Positions 40,075-50,478 of a stretch of 64,000 nt of DNA are shown here, one piece after another. The notes under the pieces were generated by a model that saw only the letters and a program-made list of their open reading frames with translations, did no database searches and was not told the DNA's origin. Position 1 is the stretch's first letter; each line of letters starts with the position of its first letter. The DNA is from Deinococcales bacterium. GTDB lineage: Bacteria > Deinococcota > Deinococci > Deinococcales > JAAFIG01. The stretch spans positions 1 through 64,000 of the forward strand of contig JANXTZ010000049.1 in assembly GCA_025352125.1 (NCBI GenBank), read 5' to 3'. Both the position numbers and the translations under genes were made by a program.

Positions 40075-42210
40075 TTACTTGATTGCAGTCAAATACGGTT
40101 GAACATAGGTTTTCAAATAACTGTCAATTCCAACCGATTTGGTAAACGCATCTTTCGCCGCCGCCAAATACGTGCTGCGCGTGCCAGCCACGGCTTCTTC
40201 CTGCGCCAAACCAAAATTCATGACGCCCGAAAAATACCAACCCAAAGAATATTTCGGATCGGTTTTGGTGGCTGTGCCCAGCAACTCGAGCGTCTTGTCA
40301 AAACGACCCTGATCGGCGTAAGCCACCGCCAGGGCGGTCATGACGGCAACATTCGTGTTTAGCGTGGTCAAAACCTCGTTCAACAAGTCCACGGCATCAT
40401 CGGTGTTGCCCGACTTGTACATGGCTTGCGCCACAAAAAACTTGAGTTGCGCATTGTCTGGATTTGTCGCCAATGCTTTTGAAAATGCCGTTTGCGCCTC
40501 GAGCGCGTCCAAGCTGTTGCCCAGATCGAGCAGCGCCAAACCGAGTTGATACGATTTTTGCGCCTCGCCGGTCAGCTTGAGTGCTCCAATTTTACGGCGT
40601 TCTGGCATGAAAAATGCCAAGGCTTGCCGCGCCGTCTCGAGGTCGGTTTGTTGTTTCAGGCTGCCCTCAAAAGCTTTTTGCGCCTCGTCAAATTGACCAG
40701 ACCACAATGCGCCAACGCCGTTCCAATATGAATACTCGGCAACGGTTGGATTGGCTTTGACCAGGGCATCGACCAAAGGATTTGCCTTGTCCAAACGCCC
40801 CGAAAGCAAATACATGCGGGCAATCAGTCGAGGTTCGAACTTGTCGCCAGCCGCTTTTTTCAGTGCCGCCTCGGCATCCGCGTCGCGTCCCAATTTGGCA
40901 TTCGCATATGCCAAACCAGTCAGTGCCCCAACGTTGGTGTCGTCTCGAGAAACCGCCGTCTGATAGGCTTTGGCGGCGTCAGTGTACAAGCCTTGATGCT
41001 CCAAAATCGCGCCTCTGGCAAACGCCAGCGCCGAACTGTCTGGATAGGCAGCATCGCCTTTGGTGACAATCGCCAGGGCTTGCTCGAGGTTGGGCAAACG
41101 GCTGGCGAGGGCATAAACCGTATCTGGCACGTCTGCGGTGTCTCGCACCAGATTGCGCAGGTAACGTGTGGCGCTGTCGCGGTCGTTGTTGAGGTACAAC
41201 GTGATCAGACGGTTGTGAAGCTCAACCTCGTCCGGCATTCTCGGCTCGAGGTTTAAGAGCACCGATTCGGCGGTTTGCCAACCGCCGTTACCACCGTAAC
41301 GCTCGAAAATATCGGCAATGTTGAGCACCGCCTCGAGAAAACGTGGGTTGTATTGCAGGGCGGTCTTGAATTCATTGGTGGCAGATTGCAAAATCTCGTT
41401 GGAAAGCTTGTCCGCGCCGCGCAAAATCCGTAAACCCTGCAAGTAATGCAGTTCTGGTTTGGACGGATTAAGTTTTAACCCCGCGTCGATCACCGTTTTG
41501 GCATCCGCGTTTTTCTTGCCCTGCAACTGAATCACGCCCGCGACCATCATGACGCTGGCATCGAGCGGCGCGAGCTTGGAGGCTTGAACCGCCAACGGCA
41601 GCGCATCCGCCACCTTTCCAGTTTGCGACAAGTACAAACCTCGTGCACCCAGTGCCCAAGCATTCGCTCCAGCCTTCTCGAGGATGCCAACACTGTCTTT
41701 CGCCCCTGGAGTCACGGCTGCCACGACCACCTCTGGCGCTGGCAGTGCGTTCTCGATGCTCGAGATTTCTTTGAGGTCATCGGTGCTCGGTTTTAAGCCC
41801 AGGGCTTTGATCAGGGTTGCATCGGCGGTCGCCACCAGCTTCTTGAAGTCACTGCCTTTCGCCACCAAGGTATCTGAGCCTCCACCATCGACTTTTTTGA
41901 CGGTGTACTCGAGCGAATACGCTCCGACATTACCAGAAATCTTGCCGCTGACCAGATAATCCAGCGCATAAGACGCCGCCATTCGATCCGCGTTCTCTGG
42001 ACGGGCACGAAGGTACTGGTACAGCTCGAACGGCGTCGGTGCGACCAGACCGTCCACGCTCTCCAACGCCCTGGAAACCGCCGTCGGCACCGCCAGGTTA
42101 AACGCATCGAGTTCACCCTCGAGCGGTAAAAAACCGACACGTTGCGCGTTGGCGCTCGAGAAGACCCCAAGCGCGACCAGACCAAAAATGATTCGGGTTT
42201 TGAAATTCAC
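40075..42210 (-). CDS. Secreted TPR-repeat protein
   Basis: Signal peptide MNFKTRIIFGLVALGVFSSANA; repeated TPR-like helices over 711 aa. Confidence 0.75.
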   Translation of the reverse strand: MNFKTRIIFGLVALGVFSSANAQRVGFLPLEGELDAFNLAVPTAVSRALESVDGLVAPTPFELYQYLRARPENADRMAASYALDYLVSGKISGNVGAYSLEYTVKKVDGGGSDTLVAKGSDFKKLVATADATLIKALGLKPSTDDLKEISSIENALPAPEVVVAAVTPGAKDSVGILEKAGANAWALGARGLYLSQTGKVADALPLAVQASKLAPLDASVMMVAGVIQLQGKKNADAKTVIDAGLKLNPSKPELHYLQGLRILRGADKLSNEILQSATNEFKTALQYNPRFLEAVLNIADIFERYGGNGGWQTAESVLLNLEPRMPDEVELHNRLITLYLNNDRDSATRYLRNLVRDTADVPDTVYALASRLPNLEQALAIVTKGDAAYPDSSALAFARGAILEHQGLYTDAAKAYQTAVSRDDTNVGALTGLAYANAKLGRDADAEAALKKAAGDKFEPRLIARMYLLSGRLDKANPLVDALVKANPTVAEYSYWNGVGALWSGQFDEAQKAFEGSLKQQTDLETARQALAFFMPERRKIGALKLTGEAQKSYQLGLALLDLGNSLDALEAQTAFSKALATNPDNAQLKFFVAQAMYKSGNTDDAVDLLNEVLTTLNTNVAVMTALAVAYADQGRFDKTLELLGTATKTDPKYSLGWYFSGVMNFGLAQEEAVAGTRSTYLAAAKDAFTKSVGIDSYLKTYVQPYLTAIK

Positions 42211-42303
42211 AGCGTCACTATACGGGCAAGGCTTGGTGAAGGGAATGAGAGGACGGAAAGAAAAGCTTATGCAATGCCTTCACACTCGACAAAACCAGCA
42301 ACA

Positions 42304-42327
42304 GTGCGCCCCGAGACAGGGGCGCAC
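42304..42327 (-). terminator. GC-rich hairpin downstream of the HtrA gene
   Basis: GTGCGCCCC-gagaca-GGGGCGCAC. Confidence 0.6.
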
Positions 42328-42345
42328 AACGCTAAAATCTTGGAT

Positions 42346-43650
42346 TTATTTGGTGGTCAAGACTCGAGGCACGGCTTTGACCTCAATGTCCTTGCCGTCG
42401 CGCCTGACCGACAGCGTGACCGCCTCACCGTCTTTGGCATCAAAAACGACCCGACGCAGATCGTCCACCGATTGTACCGCAGTCCCATTGACCGCCGTGA
42501 TGACATCGCCGCCGACAGGAATTTTTTCACCGTTGTAATCAATATTTTTGTCCGCCGCCTTCAAACCCGCCTTTTCGGCTGGACTGCCAGGTTCGATTTG
42601 CGTGATCATCATGCCATTGGCAGGAAGCTTGAACTGATCCAAAATGGCGTTCGGATACGCCGCCAAGTCCAGCGAACCAATGCCCAGACGGGGACGGCTG
42701 GCGGTCACGTTGCTCGAGTCGAGTGTCTTGCCGTTTTTCAGATCGCTCAGGATGCTTTTGACCAAATTGATCGGCAGCGCAAAGGCGATACCCGCAAACT
42801 GCCCTTGACCACTGCCCGCCGTCCCAGGGCTGATAATCGCCGTGTTGATCCCCACAACCTCACCGCTCGAGTTGACCAGAGGACCACCAGAGTTGCCAGG
42901 ATTGACCGCCGCATCGGTCTGAATGACGTTGCTCGCCAAATTGCTCGAGCCTGAAAAATCGCGTCCCGTCGCGCTGATGATGCCCTCACTGACACTAAAA
43001 TCCAGACCAAATGGGTTGCCCATCGCTATCGCTTTTTGACCGACCTTGATCGTGTCCGAATCGCCAAGGTTCATGGCACTAAATTTTTTACCTGGGGCAT
43101 CAATTTTGATCAGCGCCACATCATAAATTGGGGAGCGCCCCACCACTTTTGCCGAATAGGTTTTTGGATCGTTGTGAAACTTCACGCTGAGCGTCTGCGC
43201 CACCGTATCCGAATCGAGCGTCACCACATGGTTGTTGGTCAGCATCAAACCCGTATCGTCAATCACAAAACCCGAACCCGAACCCTGCGCCACCTGCGAA
43301 CCCTGCTGCTGACGAATAAACTCGCAGTAAATCTGGCTGAACGACGGATCGCACGGCGTGTCCGACTGCTGCGTGGCTTTGGCTTTGATCGAACCGATGC
43401 TCTGATCGAGCCTGTCAACAATCTCGATGGTGTTGCGTTCGTTCTCGAGCTTCGCATGACCGTAATTAAAGCCAGGAATCGCACTGGTGTTTGAACTCGA
43501 GCCAGAAGCCGAAGCATTGACGGTTGCAGAATTTGAAGGCGCAGTCGAAGTCTGGGCTTTGGACACTGGCGGATCAAAACTCTGATACACCATTGCAGCA
43601 CCACCCAACGCGAGAAACACCAACACAACAGCAGCGAAACGATTGTTCAT
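42346..43650 (-). CDS. HtrA/DegP-type S1C serine protease with PDZ domain
   Basis: GSGFVIDDTGLMLTNNHVV, IYDVALIKID, QTDAAVNPGNSGGPLVNSSGEVVGINTA, PDZ region; N-terminal TM. Start trimmed to 43650. Confidence 0.93.
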   Translation of the reverse strand: MNNRFAAVVLVFLALGGAAMVYQSFDPPVSKAQTSTAPSNSATVNASASGSSSNTSAIPGFNYGHAKLENERNTIEIVDRLDQSIGSIKAKATQQSDTPCDPSFSQIYCEFIRQQQGSQVAQGSGSGFVIDDTGLMLTNNHVVTLDSDTVAQTLSVKFHNDPKTYSAKVVGRSPIYDVALIKIDAPGKKFSAMNLGDSDTIKVGQKAIAMGNPFGLDFSVSEGIISATGRDFSGSSNLASNVIQTDAAVNPGNSGGPLVNSSGEVVGINTAIISPGTAGSGQGQFAGIAFALPINLVKSILSDLKNGKTLDSSNVTASRPRLGIGSLDLAAYPNAILDQFKLPANGMMITQIEPGSPAEKAGLKAADKNIDYNGEKIPVGGDVITAVNGTAVQSVDDLRRVVFDAKDGEAVTLSVRRDGKDIEVKAVPRVLTTK

Positions 43651-43824
43651 TTTAAAATTCCTCCTGTGCGCAAAAACCTCGAGAAACGAACCTTGCAACC
43701 ATCCTAGTCTCCAACCAAACCCGAGCGTAGTGTCGCAAGTCTCCAAAGCTGTTCACGAGATGATTGAACTCCCAAGAGTTGAGCAAATCCTGAATCCTGG
43801 CTGATGTAGCCCACAATCACAAAA

Positions 43825-43853
43825 ACCACTCGAGAGTATCTCTCTCGAGTGGT
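43825..43853 (-). terminator. Perfect hairpin with T-run upstream of htrA on the minus strand
   Basis: ACCACTCGAGAG-tatct-CTCTCGAGTGGT; minus strand followed by TTTTTG; CTCGAG in both arms. Confidence 0.6.
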
Positions 43854-44013
43854 CAGAATGCACGAATGAAGTTCTGGCATTGTTCACAGCGTCCCACTGA
43901 ATCAAGCTCGAGCCTAGACATGTCGTCCCGCTAACGGTGTTGCGCCCAAAAATGCGGCACAATGCAACACAGGAAAGCCCAAACCCGAGACTCGGGATTG
44001 GACGGAGGACACC

Positions 44014-44679
44014 ATGAGCTTACAAAACAGAATGTTTGAACTGCGCACACCCGAAGATGTGGACAGCTTTGTGACGCAGTACCCGACCGCCGCAATTTTT
44101 AAGGCGGGAACTTGCCACAAAACCATGCAAGGTTGGGGCAACATCGAAAAACTTCTTCGTGACCGTGAAGATGTGCCAGTCGGTATCATCCGCGTGGTCG
44201 AGGCACGACCTGCCAGCAACCATGTCAGCGAGCGCACGGGCATCACGCACCAAAGTCCACAACTGATCTTGTTCCGCGAGGGAGAAGCCAAATTTGACCT
44301 CGACAACTGGAACATCACGCCCGAAAACCTCGAGCCACGGTTTGAAGCGTACTTGCCTTCCGTAGAAGGCGAAAACGTCGCAGCAACTGGCGCAAAATCG
44401 AACCTCGAGCCTTACAAGAAACTACTGGACGGTTTTATTGCAGGGCAAGTGTCAGAACCTCAATTTCAATGGACGTACTTGGAAATGTTCCGCGCCGATG
44501 CCAGTCTGCGCAGCCAAGAAGAATTTGATGTGCTCAACAGTTTGTTTGGCAACCCCGACGAGCATCACATTCACGCTGGCGCGATCATGAATCTCGAGGC
44601 GCAAATGCAAGACCAGCAAGCGATTGCGCCACTGCTCGAGCGGGCGCAGGAGTTACGGACTGCACTGAACGCGCTGTAA
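44014..44679 (+). CDS. Monothiol bacilliredoxin (BrxC/YtxJ)-like protein
   Basis: AAIFKAGTCHKTMQGWGNIEKLL...PVGIIRVVEARPASNHVSERTGITHQSPQLILFREGEA. Confidence 0.75.
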   Translation: MSLQNRMFELRTPEDVDSFVTQYPTAAIFKAGTCHKTMQGWGNIEKLLRDREDVPVGIIRVVEARPASNHVSERTGITHQSPQLILFREGEAKFDLDNWNITPENLEPRFEAYLPSVEGENVAATGAKSNLEPYKKLLDGFIAGQVSEPQFQWTYLEMFRADASLRSQEEFDVLNSLFGNPDEHHIHAGAIMNLEAQMQDQQAIAPLLERAQELRTALNAL

Positions 44680-44685
44680 TTTCTC

Positions 44686-44727
44686 CTCTCATCCCCAACC
44701 CTTCTCTCGATGTTGAGAGAAGGGTGC
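44686..44727. repeat. Dispersed hairpin repeat, copy 2
   Basis: CTCTCATCCCCAACCCTTCTCTCgatgttGAGAGAAGGG, between convergent genes. Confidence 0.85.
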
Positions 44728-44773
44728 TTTATTTACACGTGTGGCTCGAGATTCATTCTTATTCATTGTGGGT

Positions 44774-46483
44774 TCACAAATTGCGTTTCTCGAGTACGTC
44801 CAAAAGTTGCTCAAAGCTGATCGCGTATTTTCTAGCGACATCGGAGGCGTAACTGATGCCTTTCGACGCGGTTCGTTCGATTCGGTAGGTGCGCTTGTGC
44901 TCTTTGCCGTCCTCTTTGGTGACCGACACCAAACTCGCCAGGCTGCTCGAGCCTTCATGCTGGTTGATCGCGTCCACATCGGCGAGTTCGTGCATGTGCG
45001 TGGCGAACACAGCACGGACTCCCAGATGCCTGAACGCCCGCAAGATATCCCTCGCCAGGTACACCCCTTCACCTGGGCTGGTGCTCGAGAGGGATTCGTT
45101 CAACAGAACCAAACTGTACTGGCTGGCTTTGTGAAACAGTGCATTTAAACGCCCCGATTCCTCGCCCAAGCGTCCAGTCACAGATTCTGATTTTTCCTCG
45201 ACCGGAAAATGCGTGTAAATGCCGTCAATCGGGCTGATGCTGGCAGTCTTGGCGGGAACGTGCGCCCCCATTTGGCAGAGCACATGCGCCAAACCGACGG
45301 CTTGAATAAAGGTGGTTTTGCCACCGGAATTTGGTCCGGTCAGAATAAAAATTTTGCCTGTGTCATCAAAATCAACGTTGTTACCCACAATTTTGTTGCC
45401 CAAATCCCGTTCGCCATTTTTCTCAAACCGCAATGCCAGCAAGACGTTGGTCAAGCCCTCAAAATGATCCTCTCGAGCCTCAGGATTCTTCAATTCTGGC
45501 TTGCACATATTCACGCCCAAACCCTGCAAGCGTTTGACCAGCGCTGCCGCGCCCAGGTAAAAGGCAAATTCGGCTTCGAGGTGCAAGAGTGGGTGCGAAA
45601 AAACTTGAATGTACTGCTTCAAGACCTGCGCCACCGGACGGGTGGTGTCCTCGAGCATCTTCTCGAGGTCGGCAAAGAACGTTGCCAGCATTCGGTCTTT
45701 GCCCGACGCGCTGATCGCCACCTTGCCCGAACCAAAACCGGATTCCATGGTGTTGCCGCTGATCGCGCCCATGATGACCGCGCCGATGCCACGCTTTGCG
45801 TCTCGAGATTGCAGGCTGGTCATGCCAACAAATTCTGGTTTTTTCTGCATCAAAAAAGACGTGACCGAATGGGTTTTACCGACGAACCGTTCCGAATTGA
45901 TTGACAGCAAGGTCGCTTCCGAGGGTCTTAACTGCGCGTCGAGGTTGATGCCCACCGTCAAGCTGGTCAGGTTGCTGACCGAGCGCCGCAACTCGGGCAA
46001 TTTTTGTTTCATGTCCTCAAACGATTGCTCGCTGGTGATCTCGAGCACCAAACGTTGCAATTCTTGCAATGCGCCGGATTCAACTTTTGCTTTGTCCAGC
46101 ACGCTCGAGAGGCGGTTGAGCACATCCACGTACAGCTCGAGTTCTGAAAGTCGGGTCATCAAAAGTTGGAGTTGACTTAAATCACCCTCCCGAGAATTGA
46201 GTTCTTTCAGTTCGTGCAACAAGGGCAGCACGTCTTTGATGCCTTCGGAGAGCACACTCGAGCGCATGAAATCGGCAAAGACTTCTTGACGGTATCCAAT
46301 GGTCGCAACGTTGCCACTGAAATGCGAGATGATTCGTTCGACGTGCGGCTTGAAACGCCCTTCGATACAGAGCGCCGCGACCAGCTCGATCAGTGCCAAA
46401 TCATGGGCGCTTTCGCTGCCCATTTCAATCGCGTCTTTTGAGTCTGGATTTTGCCACAGACAACTGAAATGCTCGAGGTTCAT
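44774..46483 (-). CDS. MutS-family ATPase lacking the mismatch-recognition domain
   Basis: ILTGPNSGGKTTFIQAVGLAHVLCQMGAHVPA, SLVLLNESLSSTSPGEG, AVFATHMHELAD; 569 aa. Confidence 0.88.
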   Translation of the reverse strand: MNLEHFSCLWQNPDSKDAIEMGSESAHDLALIELVAALCIEGRFKPHVERIISHFSGNVATIGYRQEVFADFMRSSVLSEGIKDVLPLLHELKELNSREGDLSQLQLLMTRLSELELYVDVLNRLSSVLDKAKVESGALQELQRLVLEITSEQSFEDMKQKLPELRRSVSNLTSLTVGINLDAQLRPSEATLLSINSERFVGKTHSVTSFLMQKKPEFVGMTSLQSRDAKRGIGAVIMGAISGNTMESGFGSGKVAISASGKDRMLATFFADLEKMLEDTTRPVAQVLKQYIQVFSHPLLHLEAEFAFYLGAAALVKRLQGLGVNMCKPELKNPEAREDHFEGLTNVLLALRFEKNGERDLGNKIVGNNVDFDDTGKIFILTGPNSGGKTTFIQAVGLAHVLCQMGAHVPAKTASISPIDGIYTHFPVEEKSESVTGRLGEESGRLNALFHKASQYSLVLLNESLSSTSPGEGVYLARDILRAFRHLGVRAVFATHMHELADVDAINQHEGSSSLASLVSVTKEDGKEHKRTYRIERTASKGISYASDVARKYAISFEQLLDVLEKRNL

Positions 46484-46524
46484 TGTTAAAATTCTAACAC
46501 CCGAGGATTTTTCGGTGGCTCAGG

Positions 46525-47256
46525 TTAAAGCATGTCTCGGCGTTGAAAATCCCAGGCGGCAAGGACGGTCACGACCACTGCCAGTGCCAACGACAGTCCA
46601 ATCGCCAGTTGGTTGGTGGGGCTTGGGAAGTCATAAGCCCCGCTCGGGTAAGCCCAAGGAATGTACCTCCAGTAAATGGCAGAATTGCTGGCGGCAGCGC
46701 CCAAAATAGCACCAAACAATGCCACGCCAATGTTGATTCCAAAAGCGCGAAAACGGGTGGACAACCAGGTTTGAATGGCAATGATTCCGAAACTTCCAAG
46801 AAACGACAAGCCCGCGCCTTTGACCATCTCGAGCCACGGAATGCTCAAAAAACCTGTCAAAATGCCGCCAATCAAAAAACCGCTGAACGCCAAGGCGATT
46901 GATCCAATCAACACCAGTGCCATGACCGCCAACCACTTGGCAAGGTAGACCGCGACCCTCGAGGGTCCCAAGACCAGGGCGTGTTTCCACTGGTTGTCCT
47001 GATGCTCCAAATTCAGCACCAGCGCCGCGATAATGCCCATACCGAGCGGTAAGAACAATTGTATCCAAATACTCGAGATCGGGGTGGTCACAAAAAAATT
47101 CCACCGTCCAGCGATTGGCAGTTTCTGAACCGATGGTGTCAGAATAAAAATCAACAAGAACAGCAATTCGATTGCCACCGGCACGCCAACCGCCAGGAAC
47201 AAAGCGCTGGTGCGACGGTATTTTAAGAATTCGGCAGATAATGCACGTAAGAACAT
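46525..47256 (-). CDS. ABC-2 type transporter permease
   Basis: MFLRALSAEFLKYRRTSALFLAVGVPVAIELLFLLIF...; six-TM pattern. Confidence 0.75.
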   Translation of the reverse strand: MFLRALSAEFLKYRRTSALFLAVGVPVAIELLFLLIFILTPSVQKLPIAGRWNFFVTTPISSIWIQLFLPLGMGIIAALVLNLEHQDNQWKHALVLGPSRVAVYLAKWLAVMALVLIGSIALAFSGFLIGGILTGFLSIPWLEMVKGAGLSFLGSFGIIAIQTWLSTRFRAFGINIGVALFGAILGAAASNSAIYWRYIPWAYPSGAYDFPSPTNQLAIGLSLALAVVVTVLAAWDFQRRDML

Positions 47257-47257
47257 T

Positions 47258-47437
47258 TCAAGCTCCTTTGGTAAACTCGAGAAACATTTCTTCAAGCGAA
47301 TCGGTTTTGGCTGCCAGACTCGAGACTTCCAAACCCGCCTCGATCATGGCTCGGTTCATCTGGGCGGCTTGGCTCACAGCGTCAAATTCGATTTTGCCGA
47401 AACGTTTCTCGAGGTTGTGAATATCGAGATGACTTCA
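47258..47437 (-). pseudogene. C-terminal remnant of an ABC ATP-binding subunit
   Basis: Open frame SHLDIHNLEKRFGKIEFDAVSQAAQMNRAMIEAGLEVSSLAAKTDSLEEMFLEFTKGA* directly upstream of the permease; preceded by an in-frame stop; no Walker motifs nearby. Confidence 0.6.
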
Positions 47438-47597
47438 GGGCTTTGAATGCCTGAAAATTGGTTGGCTCGAGAATCACTGAATGGTGCCGCGCTTGCCAGC
47501 ATCTTGCCTCCATGCCCCGTTCGAGGGATAAATTCATGATGCTTGGGTTGTTCAAAGTGAGATCGAATGCTTTGTCAAGATTTCTTGAAGAACAACC

Positions 47598-48209
47598 TCA
47601 AATCAATTGGTTTGCCAGAGTAACAAACTCCGTCTTTGGATCATGATCAACATTTCCGGCACCATCCACAATCAATTTCGCTCGAGTCCAGGGTTGGTCT
47701 TTCTCGAGCAACGGGCGTTCCTGTGCTTGCCATTCAAACCAGAAATCACGTTCAGCTTCGCCGTCTCGAGCCAAACCACGTTGTTCGGCAATTTCCAGGC
47801 TGGTTTCAATCCAGATGGGCACGTCAATCCAGTTGCTGAGTTCACGCCGACTGGCAGATACACCCTCGAGAATCAAAATTTTTGCGTTTGGAACTACGAT
47901 TGAACCTTCACGCCCTTGCGTTGTCCAGATTTCAGGTTTCCAATCAACACTTTGACCAGCCTGAAACGGCTCGAGAATATGCTCGATCAGCAACGGATAC
48001 CAGTCAAAGAAACTGTGATGCCACGCCACATCGTCGGTATGAACCACAGTGGCGTTCAAGGTGCTCGAGAGTTGATTTGAAAAAGTCGTTTTTCCCGATC
48101 CAGAACGACCATCGATGGCAATAATTGTTGGCAGCTCGAGCCTGCGAATTTGTTCAGCGAGCGATGCAAAAGTTCGAACTTTGGGATTTGACATGCCGCA
48201 ATTTAGCAT
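47598..48209 (-). CDS. Uridine/nucleoside kinase-like P-loop protein
   Basis: [42 protein letters not shown]...[14 protein letters not shown]. Confidence 0.75.
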   Translation of the reverse strand: MLNCGMSNPKVRTFASLAEQIRRLELPTIIAIDGRSGSGKTTFSNQLSSTLNATVVHTDDVAWHHSFFDWYPLLIEHILEPFQAGQSVDWKPEIWTTQGREGSIVVPNAKILILEGVSASRRELSNWIDVPIWIETSLEIAEQRGLARDGEAERDFWFEWQAQERPLLEKDQPWTRAKLIVDGAGNVDHDPKTEFVTLANQLI

Positions 48210-48296
48210 TCAGTGTTACTCGAGTCTCGAGAATCGCGCTGCCGCAACAATAATCCCTTTTTCAAAGTGCTAATATCACGTTTCGGAGGTACAAAT

Positions 48297-49202
48297 ATGT
48301 TGGAATCCAAAGTAAATCACACAGAAACGGGCACCCTGCGTGTCAAAACGGGTTTTGCCGAAATGTTCAAGGGCGGCGTGATCATGGATGTCGTCACGCC
48401 CGAACAAGCCATCATCGCCGAGGACGCTGGCGCAACCGCCGTCATGGCGCTCGAGCGCGTTCCAGCCGATATTCGCCGTGACGGTGGGGTTGCCCGCATG
48501 AGCGACCCCGACATGGTGGTTGGCATCGTCAACGCCGTCAGCATTCCGGTCATGGCAAAATGCCGCATCGGGCATTTTGTCGAGGCGCAAATTCTGCAAT
48601 CTTTGGGCGTGGATTTTATCGACGAATCCGAGGTTTTGACCCCAGCCGACATGCAGTACCACGTCAACAAACACGATTTCAAAGTCCCGTTCGTTTGTGG
48701 CTCGAGAAACCTCGGCGAGGCACTGCGCCGCATCGGTGAGGGCGCTGCCATGATTCGCACCAAAGGCGAACCAGGCACGGGCGATGTTGTCGAAGCCGTC
48801 ACGCACGCCCGTCAGATCATGGGCGAGATTCGTAAAGTCCAGGGTCTGCCCGAAGACGAACTGATGACCATGGCGAGGGATTTGCAAGCCCCGTTTGAAC
48901 TCGTGCGTTACGTCTGGGCAAACGGCAAGCTGCCCGTGCCAAACTTTGCCGCCGGTGGCGTCGCCACCCCAGCCGATGCTGCACTCATGATGCACCTGGG
49001 CATGGACGGCGTGTTTGTCGGTTCGGGCATTTTCAAATCGGGCGATCCGGTCAAACGCGCCCAAGCGATTGTCAAAGCCGTCACGCATTACAAAGACCCA
49101 GAAATTTTGGCACAAGTCTCGAGAAACCTCGGCGAGGCGATGGTTGGCATTCAGGTGGTGGCTTTGACGCCAGAACAAAAAATGGCTGTTCGCGGTTGGT
49201 AA
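48297..49202 (+). CDS. pdxS: Pyridoxal 5'-phosphate synthase subunit PdxS
   Basis: [49 protein letters not shown]; near full-length family conservation. Confidence 0.97.
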   Translation: MLESKVNHTETGTLRVKTGFAEMFKGGVIMDVVTPEQAIIAEDAGATAVMALERVPADIRRDGGVARMSDPDMVVGIVNAVSIPVMAKCRIGHFVEAQILQSLGVDFIDESEVLTPADMQYHVNKHDFKVPFVCGSRNLGEALRRIGEGAAMIRTKGEPGTGDVVEAVTHARQIMGEIRKVQGLPEDELMTMARDLQAPFELVRYVWANGKLPVPNFAAGGVATPADAALMMHLGMDGVFVGSGIFKSGDPVKRAQAIVKAVTHYKDPEILAQVSRNLGEAMVGIQVVALTPEQKMAVRGW

Positions 49203-49250
49203 AGCTTAAAATTTTCATGGGTTCAAACATCATAAGCAGCACGCTCGGTC

Positions 49251-49293
49251 TCCCTCTCATCCCCGACCCTTCTCTCCAACGGAGAGAAGGGAG
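49251..49293. repeat. Dispersed hairpin repeat, copy 3
   Basis: CTCCCTCTCATCCCCGACCCTTCTCTCcaacgGAGAGAAGGGAG, between pdxS and pdxT. Confidence 0.85.
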
Positions 49294-49337
49294 TTTGATT
49301 TTCACATTGAGTGGCTGAAATAATTCTCGAGGTAAAA

Positions 49338-49907
49338 ATGAATGTAGGCGTTCTGGCATTGCAGGGTGATTTCCGAGAGCACAAATTGATGCTCGAGCGT
49401 TTGGGTTGTTCGGTGCAAGAGGTGCGGCTTCCGAAGCACTTGGAGGGTTTGTCTGGCGTGATTTTCCCAGGAGGAGAGAGCACCACGATTGGGAAGCTGA
49501 TGGTGGCGTATCAGATGGACGCGGCGCTGAAGAAATTTGCGGCAAGTGGTGGGGCGATTTGGGGAACTTGTGCGGGTGCGATTTTACTGGCGACCGATAT
49601 CGTGGACTCAAACCAACCGCGTCTCGGTTTGCTCGAGATGCGCATTCGGCGCAATGCGTTTGGGCGGCAGGTCGATTCGTTTGAAGTACCGCTCGAGGTT
49701 GCAGGTTTGGTCGCGCCATTTCACACGGTTTTTATTCGCGCCCCCGTGATCGAATCGGTTGGCGAGGGCGTTGAAGTCCTCTCGAGTTTTGAGGGTCGTA
49801 TTGTGGTGGCACGAAAAGATCGCATCATGGCGAGCAGTTTTCATCCAGAATTGACCAACGATTCGCGCTTGCATCAATTGTTTCTTGAGAAAGTCATCGG
49901 GTCATAA
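49338..49907 (+). CDS. pdxT: Pyridoxal 5'-phosphate synthase glutaminase subunit PdxT
   Basis: MNVGVLALQGDFREHKLMLERLG, IFPGGESTTIGKLM, GTCAGAILLA, SSFHPELTNDSRLHQLFL. Confidence 0.95.
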   Translation: MNVGVLALQGDFREHKLMLERLGCSVQEVRLPKHLEGLSGVIFPGGESTTIGKLMVAYQMDAALKKFAASGGAIWGTCAGAILLATDIVDSNQPRLGLLEMRIRRNAFGRQVDSFEVPLEVAGLVAPFHTVFIRAPVIESVGEGVEVLSSFEGRIVVARKDRIMASSFHPELTNDSRLHQLFLEKVIGS

Positions 49908-50399
49908 ATGCTCTACACGCCGATTCTTGCCACGTTGGGCTATTTGCTCTCCGAAGACGAGCAAAATGTCTTGCTGATTCATCGCAACGCTCGAGCCAAC
50001 GACACGCACCTGGGCAAGTACAACGGTTTGGGCGGCAAGCTCGAGCCGACTGAAACTGTGCTGGAATGCCTTGACCGCGAATTTCTCGAGGAGGCAGGAA
50101 TCACGCTCAAGCGCGTTGAATTGCGCGGCACGATTTCCTGGGCTGGTTTTGGCAAAGCTGGCGAGGATTGGTTTGGCTTTATTTTCCTGGCTCGAGGTTA
50201 CACGGGTACGCTCAAAACCTCGAATGTTGAAGGTGATCTGGAGTGGCAACCCATCTCGAGCTTGCTGTCTGGTGTGTTGCCGCTCTGGGAGGGTGATAAG
50301 AATTTTCTGCCACTGGTGTTTGACAGCGACCCTCGAGTTTTTTATGGTGTGATGCCTTACAAGGGTGGGAAAATGCTGTCTTGGAATTATCAAAGATAG
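49908..50399 (+). CDS. NUDIX hydrolase
   Basis: Nudix box GGKLEPTETVLECLDREFLEEAGI; ATG immediately follows the pdxT stop. Confidence 0.93.
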   Translation: MLYTPILATLGYLLSEDEQNVLLIHRNARANDTHLGKYNGLGGKLEPTETVLECLDREFLEEAGITLKRVELRGTISWAGFGKAGEDWFGFIFLARGYTGTLKTSNVEGDLEWQPISSLLSGVLPLWEGDKNFLPLVFDSDPRVFYGVMPYKGGKMLSWNYQR

Positions 50400-50478
50400 G
50401 ATTTCTGGGCTTCGTAATGCTCGAGTGTTTTTCATGATTTCAATTTAAAGCTCGAGCCTTTCACGGCGGTGATACGTG

